A DNA stretch of 58,253 nucleotides from a virus, in the IMG/VR virus record IMGVR_UViG_3300022723_000216, positions 1 through 58,253 of that record, one strand, 5' to 3'. The position numbers and the translations under genes are program-made. The notes under the pieces were generated by a model that was not told the origin of the DNA, made no database searches, and was given only the letters and a program-made list of their open reading frames with translations. Shown in pieces: positions 47,850 to 55,662 of the stretch (positions are counted from its first letter, which is position 1; each line of letters opens with the position of its first letter).

Positions 47850-48160
47850 CGCATGTGGGTCCAGGGCCGTTGCCGGATGCCCAGTGCGCCGCGCACGACG
47901 CGGCCGGCGAAGTAGGGCAGCGAACCGGGCTGCGGATAGCGCGAGGTGTACAGCGGGCGCCATGCGGTGCCCTCCTCGGAGCGGGCGAGCATCACGTAGC
48001 GTCCGGTGGTCACGTCGTAGGCCATCATGCAGGGCACGCAGCCGCCGGGCTGGCACGCCGGGCCGGCGGCCGGTGGTTGGGGTTGCGGCTGCTGTGCTGG
48101 GGCGATCGCGGCGGCACTCAGCACGACGACAAAGACGAGCAGTAGCGAGACCAGTTTCAT
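47846..48160 (-). CDS. Small secreted Cys-rich protein
   Basis: The 104 residues start with a signal peptide (MKLVSLLLVFVVVLSAAAIA, cleavage near APA-QQ). The mature part has a Pro/Gln stretch and clustered cysteines (CQPGGCVPC), a possible target for the coupled thioredoxin gene. The genes overlap by 4 bases. Confidence 0.65.
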   Translation of the reverse strand: MKLVSLLLVFVVVLSAAAIAPAQQPQPQPPAAGPACQPGGCVPCMMAYDVTTGRYVMLARSEEGTAWRPLYTSRYPQPGSLPYFAGRVVRGALGIRQRPWTHMR

Positions 48161-48210
48161 GTCGCACTCTCCATAAGCTTGGGCAGGGAGCCGTGTGTGG
48201 TCGACGGGTT

Positions 48211-48420
48211 TCATTGTTGTGGATTGGGCATGCCGGTGTAGGTGATATCGCCTGGTCGCACGTAGGCGAAATCGGATGGTCCGCCAGTCGCCATGTGCGG
48301 TCCGAGTTTGGTACCGAGGGGCGGCGTGGCGCTGGGAAGGCAATGCGGCAAAAGCCCACGGGCAAGTCCGTCACGCACGCCGTCTTGATACCCGCGCTCG
48401 TATTCCGGCCCGTTATCCAT
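48211..48420 (-). CDS. Hypothetical protein, 69 aa
   Basis: This small protein starts NGPEYERGYQDGVRDGLARG, a pattern of YxxGYxDGxxxG seen in short phage proteins of unknown role. It lies between the secreted cluster and the small genes upstream. Confidence 0.5.
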   Translation of the reverse strand: MDNGPEYERGYQDGVRDGLARGLLPHCLPSATPPLGTKLGPHMATGGPSDFAYVRPGDITYTGMPNPQQ

Positions 48421-48424
48421 TGCT

Positions 48425-48643
48425 CTACTCCACGTCGCGGTTGAGCTCGATACGGCGCAGCGTCTTCAGCGCCTCGGCCTGGTCCCGCCGGCGTTGGTGC
48501 GAGCGGAGCACGCTCCGCGCGTAGCTATCGGGGCTGGCCACGACGCGGTGACCGATGGGCAGGGCGACCACGGCGGGGCGGGCCATGACGGCGGCCACGA
48601 TCGCGCTGCGCTCGGATGGTGCAAGGGGTGGGTCGTGGCTCAT
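48425..48643 (-). CDS. Hypothetical protein, 72 aa
   Basis: The start MSHDPPLAPSERSAIVAAVM overlaps the upstream stop (ATGA). The C-terminal half is basic (RSHQRRRDQAEALKTLRRIE). No domain is recognised. Confidence 0.55.
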   Translation of the reverse strand: MSHDPPLAPSERSAIVAAVMARPAVVALPIGHRVVASPDSYARSVLRSHQRRRDQAEALKTLRRIELNRDVE

Positions 48644-48753
48644 TCGACTTCCTCGATCGTCCAGCAGTCGTCGCAATAGTCCGTGTTCTCGACGAACTGG
48701 TACGGCAGGTAGAAATAGCCGTCGTCGCCCCAGCCGCGGCCGTAGGAGTTCAT
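48640..48753 (-). CDS. 37-residue acidic aromatic protein
   Basis: The peptide (MNSYGRGWGDDGYFYLPYQF, then VENTDYCDDCWTIEEVE) has a CxxC pair and ends in an ATGA overlap with the next gene. The coupling supports translation. Upstream in-frame codons run back to a GTG at about 48789, so a longer form is possible. Confidence 0.5.
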   Translation of the reverse strand: MNSYGRGWGDDGYFYLPYQFVENTDYCDDCWTIEEVE

Positions 48754-48827
48754 GGCCTTGATCCGCCGCAACGAGTCGTTGAAGCCCACGGCGGCACCAG
48801 CCGAATCGTCGTTTCATCTTCGCCACC

Positions 48828-49541
48828 TCACGCGGCGATACCAAACAAGCGAACCATCGCGTCGCGCCGCTGGCGGGCCAGGCGGTCGCGCTCGGTGAAG
48901 CGGATCCGCGTTTCCTCGTCGGGGACCAGCGTCATCATGTACTCGTAGAACAGCGACCGGCTCACGTCCGACGGCTCGGTCATGCGGTCGGCCAGGTTGG
49001 CCACCGGGTCGACGCCGCCGCCGAGGCGGTCGGCGATCGACGTGGCCTCGCTGCAGAACGGCTGGCCGGCCGGCTCTTCGAAGTCGTCGGTCGAGACGTA
49101 GGTGAACAGCCGCACCAGCGGCAGGTGCGCGAGCGACACCTTGACGATGTGCCAGCGACCGTACGGGCGACCGGTGATCTCGATCATCTTGGCCAGCGCC
49201 CCCGCGCGGTCGTACGCGTGGCGATCGCCTCGGTTGGCCCGGTAGACGTCGATGCGGCCGGGGTGCAGCGCCACTTGGCTTTCCAGCGAGACGGCGCGGC
49301 CTCCCAGCCATTCGCGGATCTCGACGCACATCAGCTTGTCGTGCCACCAGCCGGCCTTGGCCGAGTGCGAGTGCACGCCGCGGCCGGCGGTGCGGATCAG
49401 CAGCGACGCCAGGCTATTGCCGCGAAACTGCAGCTGGTCGGCGTCTTTGATCTTCTTGCGCGTGAGCGGGTTCGACAGCGCGGCGTACACCCGCGGGGGC
49501 GGGGCACAACGGACGCTTTCGACCTTGGCGATGGGGCTCAT
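48828..49541 (-). CDS. Permuted papain-like (NlpC/P60, YiiX-type) amidase/endopeptidase
   Basis: The 237 residues contain a His region HSHSAKAGWWHDKL and, later, a Cys region GQPFCSEATSIADRLG. The order His before Cys is that of circularly permuted NlpC/P60 proteins (YiiX/LRAT-like). Such enzymes cleave cell-wall peptides or acyl chains. In this phage it could be the endolysin or a virion lysin, since no other muramidase or amidase is apparent. The start at 49541 lies 20 bp after a terminator and follows a weak ribosome binding site. Confidence 0.65.
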   Translation of the reverse strand: MSPIAKVESVRCAPPPRVYAALSNPLTRKKIKDADQLQFRGNSLASLLIRTAGRGVHSHSAKAGWWHDKLMCVEIREWLGGRAVSLESQVALHPGRIDVYRANRGDRHAYDRAGALAKMIEITGRPYGRWHIVKVSLAHLPLVRLFTYVSTDDFEEPAGQPFCSEATSIADRLGGGVDPVANLADRMTEPSDVSRSLFYEYMMTLVPDEETRIRFTERDRLARQRRDAMVRLFGIAA

Positions 49542-49563
49542 GGTTCTCGCCCGGGCAACAAAA

Positions 49564-49620
49564 AAAGCGGACGCTGATGGTCCCGGGTACGACTCACCCA
49601 GAACGATCAACGTCCGCTTT
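49564..49620 (-). terminator. Strong terminator between the regulator operon and the lysin-like gene
   Basis: On the minus strand AAAGCGGACG pairs with CGTCCGCTTT, extended by four more pairs, and is followed by TTTTTTG. The remaining 120 bp of the 49542-49740 gap show no gene. Confidence 0.88.
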
Positions 49621-49740
49621 GCGGAGCGCTGTTTCGGCACGACTCGCCGAAATCAGATTGTACGGTTCAGACTACGTTAGGGTCATCTTCGTGGGCCTTG
49701 GTTGGTGGCTTGTGCGAAGCACGGTCGCGTCAGATCCCAT

Positions 49741-49983
49741 TCAACCGCCGCCTCGGAGGGATGTCAAGGTTTTGGGCTTCCGCGTGACCATGTTGGCCCG
49801 CTGAGGATCGTCTTGCCGGTAGTCCAGCCAAGGCACGTCGCCGTTATGGTCCGTGACGGCAAGTCGTACGGGCGCCTCGCCTTGAGCCAGGGCGAGCGTA
49901 AACCCTGGCAGCACCCAGGATTCGCCCGGCTGCAGCAGAAAGTTTCTGGTGCCTTCAGGTTGCGTCACGCTATCACTTCCCAT
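49741..49983 (-). CDS. Small beta-rich protein, 80 aa
   Basis: The start overlaps the regulator gene by 19 bases. The sequence (GTRNFLLQPGESWVLPGFTL, APVRLAVTDHNGDVPWLDYR) suggests a small beta barrel. No family is recognised. Confidence 0.55.
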   Translation of the reverse strand: MGSDSVTQPEGTRNFLLQPGESWVLPGFTLALAQGEAPVRLAVTDHNGDVPWLDYRQDDPQRANMVTRKPKTLTSLRGGG

Positions 49984-50840
49984 CCCGACTTGGTCACCCG
50001 GAAGCGATCGCCATGTTCACGAAGCGTGTTCTTGACCTCGACGTTCGAGGCCTCGACGGCTAGCGAGATCACCGGAATGCCGACCGGGCCCTCGGCCCGC
50101 AGGAACTTCCCGATCCGGTCGGCCAACGTCGGAGTTGGCCTTTCGGGTGGCGCCGGTTTGCCGGCGCCTGGCCGGCGTGGCGGCGGCGGGTCTTCGAACT
50201 CGTCGACCCCAGGCGGCCCAGGTGGGCCCGTGGCGCTAGGCCGTGCCGGCGCTTGGCCCCGAGCGGCCAACGTCCACCGCTTGCCCGCTGGGGCGAACTC
50301 TGGCGATTCCTTGAGCATTGCCAGCGCATCCGCCTCCGGGATCGAGCACGCGACGGCGATCTCCGATTTGCGCTTCGCACAACCGGCTGCCTTCAGGAAG
50401 GTGACCGCGAGCTTGACGTGTCGCTTTCGGTCGCCGGCGTCCGGCCGGTGCGCGAGCCGCGGCTGCCGCTTCTTGCGTGGACCCTTTAGCTTCGGGGTGC
50501 GTCTCCCCGGGTTGGCGGAGGGTTCGACCGTTGCGTTGAGCGCCGGCGGCATTGGCTCGCGGCGCTCGAGGGCGAAGTCGGCCAGCGCGAACACTTCTGC
50601 GGGCGTGTCGCACTCGAACGAGACCCGCGCCGAAACTGGGGCACCATCGTCATCGACACAGACCTCGACTTCGCTCGCTCCGACGTCGTCGAGCCATTCG
50701 TCGACGGTCTGCCCATCGGCGGCGGCCTGCAGGTTGATAGCATGTCGCAGTTTCTTGAGGGCTCTGCGTTCGATCTGCCCCACGGCTTCGCGGGTGACGC
50801 CGGCCGCGTCGGCGATCTGCTTTTGCGTGTAGGTCCTCAT
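49965..50840 (-). CDS. DNA-binding regulator with sigma-region-4-like HTH
   Basis: The 291 residues begin with an HTH resembling the sigma-70 region 4 or Xre type (TQKQIADAAGVTREAVGQIE, RRALKKLRHAI). Basic Pro-rich linkers follow, then two winged-helix-like repeats (FLKAAGCAKRKSEIAVACSI, then FLRAEGPVGIPVISLAVEAS with KSGWEVIA). It may be a middle/late transcription activator or anti-sigma-like factor. The ATG overlaps the upstream gene by 4 bases. The exact family is uncertain. Confidence 0.65.
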   Translation of the reverse strand: MRTYTQKQIADAAGVTREAVGQIERRALKKLRHAINLQAAADGQTVDEWLDDVGASEVEVCVDDDGAPVSARVSFECDTPAEVFALADFALERREPMPPALNATVEPSANPGRRTPKLKGPRKKRQPRLAHRPDAGDRKRHVKLAVTFLKAAGCAKRKSEIAVACSIPEADALAMLKESPEFAPAGKRWTLAARGQAPARPSATGPPGPPGVDEFEDPPPPRRPGAGKPAPPERPTPTLADRIGKFLRAEGPVGIPVISLAVEASNVEVKNTLREHGDRFRVTKSGWEVIA

Positions 50841-51055
50841 GCGGTCCGCACCTCGCATTCCTCGACCACGTACGTCTCGTAGTTCCCAGCCAGGACGCGC
50901 CGGCCGCGCTCGTCTGTCCGCCAGGTCGTGTCGCGGACCCGGGCGGCCTGCTCGGCGATCTGCTCGGCGACCTCTTGGCTGGCGCAAATGGCAATGGTCT
51001 CGCAGTGCCAGTCGGCGCTTTCGTATTCGCGGTCGACGGTCCATACCGTGCTCAT
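50837..51055 (-). CDS. Hypothetical protein, 72 aa
   Basis: The acidic protein (MSTVWTVDREYESADWHCET, VAEQIAEQAARVRDTTWRTD) has a short beta-alpha-beta pattern. It is coupled on both sides by ATGA overlaps to the resolvase and regulator genes. Function unknown. Confidence 0.6.
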   Translation of the reverse strand: MSTVWTVDREYESADWHCETIAICASQEVAEQIAEQAARVRDTTWRTDERGRRVLAGNYETYVVEECEVRTA

Positions 51056-51612
51056 CAAAACAACTCCGGGTCGTGTTGCTTTCGGGTGGGCGGTTTCTTT
51101 TTCTTACGCGTCGGCGCTTGGAACGTCGTGTCGTGCGGCGGGCCCGGCGCGCCGGTGCGATGGTGCTCGGATAGCAGCAGGATCCACAGCGCGTCGACCT
51201 CGTTCTCTTCCTTGATGGGCTTCCACTGCGGGTAATGTTGGTGCAGCGCCCGGAGCATGTCCGGCTTGCCGTAGCTGCCGTGGCCGGCGAACGCCTTGAT
51301 GCTGGTCGGGCTGAAGTCCGCCCAGGACGCGTCGATCTTGGCGGCGGTCGCCAGGATGATGCCGCGCACCTGGTTGTGAAACTGCTTGGTCTGCAGGAAG
51401 TCGCCGCCGTACGCCGAGCGTTCGAACACGATGCGATCGATTCCCAGTCGGCTGTGCGTTTCGAGAATCAGCCGCTCGAGCCGCACCAGCGGCAGGCCGG
51501 CGTGCTCGCTGGCGCCGCCTTTGAGCATCCACACGCCCGACCGCACGTCGCTGCCGTCGGTCCAGGCCCAGCCGGTGCGCGTCGCGGGGTCGAGTGCCAG
51601 CGTGGGGATCAT
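51055..51612 (-). CDS. RuvC-like Holliday junction resolvase
   Basis: The 185 residues show the RuvC catalytic acids in order: D in LALDPATRTGWAW, E in RIVFERSAYGGD, and the C-terminal acidic pair in KEENEVDALWILLLSEHH. Helices with basic residues bind DNA. Phage RuvC-like enzymes debranch DNA before packaging and would cooperate with the recombination genes of the early operon. The ATG originally overlapped the stop of the gene now broken by two IS elements. Confidence 0.85.
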   Translation of the reverse strand: MIPTLALDPATRTGWAWTDGSDVRSGVWMLKGGASEHAGLPLVRLERLILETHSRLGIDRIVFERSAYGGDFLQTKQFHNQVRGIILATAAKIDASWADFSPTSIKAFAGHGSYGKPDMLRALHQHYPQWKPIKEENEVDALWILLLSEHHRTGAPGPPHDTTFQAPTRKKKKPPTRKQHDPELF

Positions 51613-51637
51613 CACACGAACCTTTGTGGATACATGG

Positions 51638-51647
51638 CCTTGGTGCG
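51638..51647. repeat. Target-site duplication of the IS256-family element (left copy)
   Basis: CCTTGGTGCG here is repeated at 53049-53058, exactly at the outer edges of the 24-bp inverted repeats. Confidence 0.8.
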
Positions 51648-53048
51648 TTGGTGTAACGTTTCTTCTGTAAACAGCATTCAAGGAATTCGCGTGTGGGGCT
51701 TGGCGGAGCGGAGGCGAGCGCAAGCGAGCCGAAGCGGAGCCAAGCCCCACACGCGGTGGCGAGCTTGAAAGGGGTGGGCCAAAGTGGTTTCCTTTTGATT
51801 TTGTTCTCTACGCAAAACGAAAGGAGTCTCCCCGATGGCCCACCACGATCAATCTAACGCACGCGACGAAGTTGTCCACCTCCTGGCCGAGCACGGATTC
51901 GACGGCATGGCTCAGGCACTCGAAACCCTCTTCAACGAAGCCATGAAGCTCGAACGCTCCGCCGTCCTGGGAGCCGCACCGTATGAGCGCACCGAAGCGC
52001 GACGCGGCTATGCCAACGGTTTCAAGCCCAAGACCGTCACCAGCCGCCTGGGCAAGCTGCACTTGCAGGTGCCGCAGACGCGCGGCGTCGAGTTCTACCC
52101 GTCCGCACTCGAACGGGGCGAACGCAGCGAACGGGCGTTGAAGCTCGCCCTGGCCGAGATGTACGTGCAAGGCGTCTCCACACGCAAAGTGGCCGAGATC
52201 ACCCGCGAACTGTGCGGTTGCGATGTCTCCAGCACGCAAGTCAGCCGGGCGGCCGAGCTGCTCGATGCCGAACTGGAAGTGTGGCGTAATCGCCCGCTGG
52301 GCGCGACGCCTTACCTGATGCTCGATGCACGTTACGAAAAAGTCCGGCACGGCGGCAGCGTCATCGATTGCGCCGTGCTGATTGCCATCGGCGTCACGCC
52401 CGACGGGCGGCGCTCGATCCTGGGCGTCAGCGTCTCCCTCTCCGAGGCCGAGGTGCACTGGCGGTCGTTCCTCGCGTCGCTTATCGACCGCGGCCTGCAC
52501 GGCGTGCGGCTGATCACCAGCGACGATCATGCCGGGCTGGGCCAGGCGCGTCGGGCCTGCTTCCCCAGCGTGCCCTGGCAGCGCTGCCAGTTCCACCTGG
52601 TGCAGAACGCCTTGCACTACGTGCCGAAGTTGCCGATGCGGCGCGAAGTGGCCCGCGATCTGCGCGGCGTGTGGGATGCCCCCGATCGCAGCGAAGCCGA
52701 GCGGCAACTGGCCGTGCTCGTCAAGAAATACCAGGCCATCGCGCCGAAGCTTGCCACCTGGCTGGAAGCCAACGTGCCCGAAGGGCTGACCGTGTTCGCC
52801 TTGCCGGCCGAGCATCGTCGCCGATTGCGGACCAGCAATCCGCTCGAACGCCTCAACGAAGAAATCAAACGCCGCACACGCGTCGCCACGTTGTTCCCCA
52901 ACGAAGCCTCGCTGTTGCGGCTCGTCACCGCCATCCTCCAAGAAACCAGCGAAGACTGGGAAACCGGAAAGGTCTATCTCACCCTGGAAACCAACTAACC
53001 CACCCCAACCAAGCTCACACGGCATTTACAGAAAAATGGTTGCTCAAT
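51648..53048 (+). mobile_element. IS256-family insertion sequence, 1401 bp
   Basis: The element has imperfect 24-bp terminal inverted repeats (17 of 24 match; conserved TTCTGTAAA inside) at 51648-51671 and 53025-53048, flanked by the 10-bp direct repeat CCTTGGTGCG. One transposase gene fills it. A ~65-bp inverted repeat (51690-51756, GTGTGGGGCTTGGC...GCCAAGCCCCACAC) lies between the left end and the gene and may block incoming transcripts. Orientation is opposite to the phage genes. Confidence 0.85.
51835..52998 (+). CDS. IS256-family (Mutator-like) transposase
   Basis: The 387-residue DDE transposase shows the N-terminal HTH region (STRKVAEITRELCGCDVSST), first Asp YLMLDARYEKV, second Asp LITSDDHAGLG, the C/H motif WQRCQFHLVQN and catalytic Glu NPLERLNEEIKRR. 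Its length is typical. GAAAGGAG precedes the ATG. It appears intact, so the element may be active. Confidence 0.95.
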   Translation: MAHHDQSNARDEVVHLLAEHGFDGMAQALETLFNEAMKLERSAVLGAAPYERTEARRGYANGFKPKTVTSRLGKLHLQVPQTRGVEFYPSALERGERSERALKLALAEMYVQGVSTRKVAEITRELCGCDVSSTQVSRAAELLDAELEVWRNRPLGATPYLMLDARYEKVRHGGSVIDCAVLIAIGVTPDGRRSILGVSVSLSEAEVHWRSFLASLIDRGLHGVRLITSDDHAGLGQARRACFPSVPWQRCQFHLVQNALHYVPKLPMRREVARDLRGVWDAPDRSEAERQLAVLVKKYQAIAPKLATWLEANVPEGLTVFALPAEHRRRLRTSNPLERLNEEIKRRTRVATLFPNEASLLRLVTAILQETSEDWETGKVYLTLETN

Positions 53049-53167
53049 CCTTGGTGCGCGGGTCGCTCCACACAAGGCGGCTTGCCTTTTTCTTGGGTAA
53101 CTATATACTAGGTGCATAATGACTTACGGCTATTTCCTAAAATATGCCTCATTTTGAGGCTAGATAC

Positions 53168-53195
53168 TTGACGCATAATCTGCCGACAGTATAAT
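53168..53195 (+). promoter_or_regulatory. Sigma-70-type promoter of the IS1595 element
   Basis: TTGACG (53168-53173) and TATAAT (53190-53195) are separated by 16 bp, followed about 80 bp later by the first passenger gene. It is the clearest consensus promoter in the window. Confidence 0.8.
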
Positions 53196-53281
53196 AGGGT
53201 CATGCGAGGCACAAAGCCCCGCAACTCGCCGACTGAGGGAGTCGGAGTCGCGGCCCGCGACGCCGCAAGGAAAAGACAAAC

Positions 53282-53476
53282 ATGTCGAAGAATGACACCT
53301 ACCTGCTGACCGGAAACACCTACCCCCACCGCGACAAAATCAAGAGCATCGGCGGCAAATGGGACGCCGACAAAAAGGGGTGGGTTGTTGCGGCCGGCAA
53401 CATGCGTCAGCGGGCCACTCAGTCGGCTGTGATCCATTCGCTCAAGAGCCAGGGCGTCACTGTCTCGACTATCTAG
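53282..53476 (+). CDS. IS1595 passenger protein 1, DUF5710-like
   Basis: The 64 residues (YLLTGNTYPHRDKIKSIGGK, then WDADKKGWVVAAGNMRQRAT) match the short pattern KxxLGGKWDxxKKxW seen in DUF5710-like domains of plasmid and mobile-element proteins. Ribosome binding site AAGGAAAAGAC precedes it. Role in transposition or host benefit unknown. Confidence 0.65.
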   Translation: MSKNDTYLLTGNTYPHRDKIKSIGGKWDADKKGWVVAAGNMRQRATQSAVIHSLKSQGVTVSTI

Positions 53477-53558
53477 CGATCCTTTGCCCGCGCCGTCCGG
53501 CCTCGCAAGCCGGCCCACAAGGGAAGTGCGGCGCGGGCGACTTTTTTCGGAGGCTGCG

Positions 53559-53768
53559 ATGACCATATACGCACGAATCGGAGACGCGCAGTTAGTCAAG
53601 AGCGGGGATGGATGCGTCGGACTCTGGAACCCAACTACCAGAGGATGGATCGAGAGATGGGGGCTCGGCACAAACCATGCGGGGTTTGTCCGCGCGATGC
53701 TGGAGCTACCAGAACACCAATTGACGGACGTGGGTCGAGAGTGGCTGCACAAGCGAGTTGCGCAATGA
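53559..53768 (+). CDS. IS1595 passenger protein 2, 69 aa
   Basis: The start is set at MTIYARIGDAQLVKSGDGCV, behind CGGAGGCTGCG. Its stop overlaps the transposase ATG (ATGA), so it is translated with the transposase. No domain is recognised. Confidence 0.6.
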   Translation: MTIYARIGDAQLVKSGDGCVGLWNPTTRGWIERWGLGTNHAGFVRAMLELPEHQLTDVGREWLHKRVAQ

Positions 53769-54712
53769 CCGACACCCCGCAAACCCTCCTCGAAGCCGTC
53801 CAGTATTTCAGCGACTCCAAGATTTGCTTTTCCGCGATGCTCGTGGTCAAGTGGCCGGACGGTAAACCAGTCTGCCCCAAGTGTGGCCACGACGAGGCCT
53901 ACATAATCCGCACGCGGTCGATCCTCGATTGCAAAAAGTGCCGCAAGACCTACAGCGTCAAGGTAGGAGCGATCTTCGAGGATTCGCCATTGCCTCTGCA
54001 AAAGTGGTTCGTCGCCATCTGGTGCATCGCCAATGCGAAGAATGGCATCAGCAGTTGCGAACTTGGACGCGCTCTCGGCGTGACTCAAAAAACAGCCTGG
54101 TTCATGCTCCACCGGATTCGGCTGGCCATGCGCACAAAGTCGTTTCGTAAACTGGCCGGCGAAGTCGAATCCGACGAGACCTTTATCGGCGGTCGCGCCG
54201 CCAACATGCACAAGGGCGAGCGGGAGAAACGGATTCGCGGTCGTGGCGCAGTCGGCAAGGCCATCATCCAGGGATTGCTGCAGCGAGGCGGCGAAGCACG
54301 CATGTCTGTCGTACCGAACACGGACACTGAGACATTGCAGCCCAACGTGCGGCGCAACGTCGAGTGGGGATCGCAGGTCTACACCGACGCGCACGGCGGC
54401 TACGTCGGCCTGGACCTGTCGTTTTTTCACAAGACAGTCGACCACATTAGCCGCTACGTCGAGGGGCGGGTCCACACCAACGGCCTCGAAAACTTCTGGT
54501 CGCTGCTCAAGCGATCCTTGCAAGGCACCTACGTTGCCGTCGCTCCGTTCCACCTGCAACGCTACGTGGACGAGCAAGCGTTTCGATTCAACGAGAGACT
54601 GGGCAGCGATGGATCGCGATTCCGCCGCGTTCTGTCGGCCGTCGTCGGCAAGCGGTTGACCTACCGCGAGTTGACAGCCCAAGGCGACGCGGGATTCATG
54701 GGGATCAAATGA
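53765..54712 (+). CDS. IS1595-family (ISXO2-like) transposase
   Basis: The 315 residues have an N-terminal zinc ribbon (CPKCGHDEAY ... CKKCRKTYSVKVGAIFEDS), then the DDE/N-type core: EVESDETFIGG, QVYTDAHGGYVGL and the family end motif VHTNGLENFWSLLKRSLQGT. The length is normal and no frameshift is seen. Confidence 0.95.
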   Translation: MTDTPQTLLEAVQYFSDSKICFSAMLVVKWPDGKPVCPKCGHDEAYIIRTRSILDCKKCRKTYSVKVGAIFEDSPLPLQKWFVAIWCIANAKNGISSCELGRALGVTQKTAWFMLHRIRLAMRTKSFRKLAGEVESDETFIGGRAANMHKGEREKRIRGRGAVGKAIIQGLLQRGGEARMSVVPNTDTETLQPNVRRNVEWGSQVYTDAHGGYVGLDLSFFHKTVDHISRYVEGRVHTNGLENFWSLLKRSLQGTYVAVAPFHLQRYVDEQAFRFNERLGSDGSRFRRVLSAVVGKRLTYRELTAQGDAGFMGIK

Positions 54713-54849
54713 GCCCGCGCAAACCGCAAGGATTGCCAGCGTTTGAATCGCTACTCGGAAAACTCTCGAAGGTGCCCAAGCGAGAACTGGACCGCGAAGT
54801 GACGAAGCACAAAAAGCGCGCAGCCAATCGCGCGAAGCGGAAGAAGTAG
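54709..54849 (+). CDS. IS1595 passenger protein 3, 46 aa
   Basis: The peptide (MSPRKPQGLPAFESLLGKLS, ending KKRAANRAKRKK) starts at an ATGA overlap with the transposase stop. Its strongly basic end suggests DNA or RNA binding. Small proteins in this position occur in some IS1595 elements. Confidence 0.6.
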   Translation: MSPRKPQGLPAFESLLGKLSKVPKRELDREVTKHKKRAANRAKRKK

Positions 54850-54882
54850 GCAGGCAATTGGCGTTATGCGTCATGTGTATAG

Positions 54883-55242
54883 TTACCTTTTCTTGGACGT
54901 GGCCATTCCGACGAAGTAGGCGCGGCCGTCGGGTGAGACGAGGTAGGCGGCCCACTCGGCGCGTCCCAGGTGGTACAGCAGCTCGCACGACCAGAATCGC
55001 CCGTCGTGTCGCTGGCCATTCATCGGCCCGCCAACGCACACACGCATGTTTCGCCTGGCCCGGAAGCGGATCGTACGGTCGACGATCTCCTTGTTGCCGC
55101 GCTCGAGCAGCAGCGCGACGATGTCGCTGACACGCACTTCGGACGGGGACTCGATCAGCACGTCGCCGTCGAAGTCCATGGGAAAAGAGAACCCCAGGTG
55201 CTCCAGCAACCGCACGCCGTCAGTGAGGACCGGTGACGTCAC
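54883..55242 (-). pseudogene. Phage gene truncated at its 3' end by IS1595 (ancestral 139 aa)
   Basis: The current frame gives 119 residues (DGVRLLEHLGFSFPMDFDGD, FRARRNMRVCVGGPMNGQRH) and takes its stop TAA from the IS end. If both IS elements and one copy of each target duplication are removed, the frame continues through 53087-53059 and 51637-51612, adding KKASRLVWSDPRTKAMYPQR and ending in a TGA that overlaps the RuvC start (TGATG). The total is exactly 140 codons. The product is probably still partly functional. No family recognised. Confidence 0.8.
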
Positions 55243-55469
55243 GATGCCACCTCGCGTCGTTGGCGGATCTCGGCCGTGGCCCGATCGATTTCTTCGGGCG
55301 TCGGCGTATAGGGGACCGGGCTCACGCCGCGGCCGTCGACGATCGCCTTGGCCACCTTCAGGTGCGCCAGCGCCTCGCGATAGCGCGGGGCGTACGAAGC
55401 GGCCATCGCGCGCTTCGTCTCGTCGATCGCGTCTTGGATGAACTGGCTGAGGATCTCGGAATGGTTCAT
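55239..55469 (-). CDS. Hypothetical protein, 76 aa
   Basis: The helical protein (SEILSQFIQDAIDETKRAMA, YREALAHLKVAKAIVDGRGV) starts at 55469 and overlaps the downstream gene by 4 bases. No domain recognised. Confidence 0.6.
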   Translation of the reverse strand: MNHSEILSQFIQDAIDETKRAMAASYAPRYREALAHLKVAKAIVDGRGVSPVPYTPTPEEIDRATAEIRQRREVAS

Positions 55470-55660
55470 CTGGCCTTGCTGCTGTTTGGTTGGCGGGTGG
55501 TGGCCTTCTGGCCGGCGGAGTGCTTGCTCTTGACAGGCCGGTAACCGATGAAGCCGCCGCACTGATGGCACGTCACGCGGACGACCTTGCCGACAGTTTC
55601 CTCGCGCCACAGCTCCGGCATGTGGTGCAGGCGGGCACACTCTGGACGGGCGTCGGCCAC
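55466..55660 (-). CDS. Small zinc-binding protein, GTG start
   Basis: The start is set at the GTG behind AAAGGATAGCC. The 64 residues hold CARLHHMPELWREETVGKVV and VRVTCHQCGGFIGYRPVKS, a plausible zinc site of two Cys pairs or Cys/His. It is coupled to its neighbour by a 4-base overlap. Function unknown. Confidence 0.6.
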   Translation of the reverse strand: MADARPECARLHHMPELWREETVGKVVRVTCHQCGGFIGYRPVKSKHSAGQKATTRQPNSSKAR

Positions 55661-55662
55661 GG

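Larger units (their letters stand above)
53096..54887 (+). mobile_element. IS1595-family (ISXO2-like) element, 1792 bp, with passenger genes
   Basis: Ends are GGTAACTATA and TATAGTTACC (about 28 bp of imperfect inverted repeat), flanked by an exact 8-bp target duplication TTTTCTTG at 53088-53095 and 54888-54895. The element carries a transposase and three small genes (53282, 53559, 54709). A passenger load of this kind is known in the IS1595 family. Base composition is less GC-rich at the ends than in the phage. Confidence 0.93.

Noticed and set aside
51690-51756. Long inverted repeat near the left end of the IS256 element considered as a phage terminator or attachment site
   Set aside because: It lies inside the inverted repeats of the IS and is best seen as part of the element, probably limiting incoming transcription. 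No integrase exists to suggest an att site.
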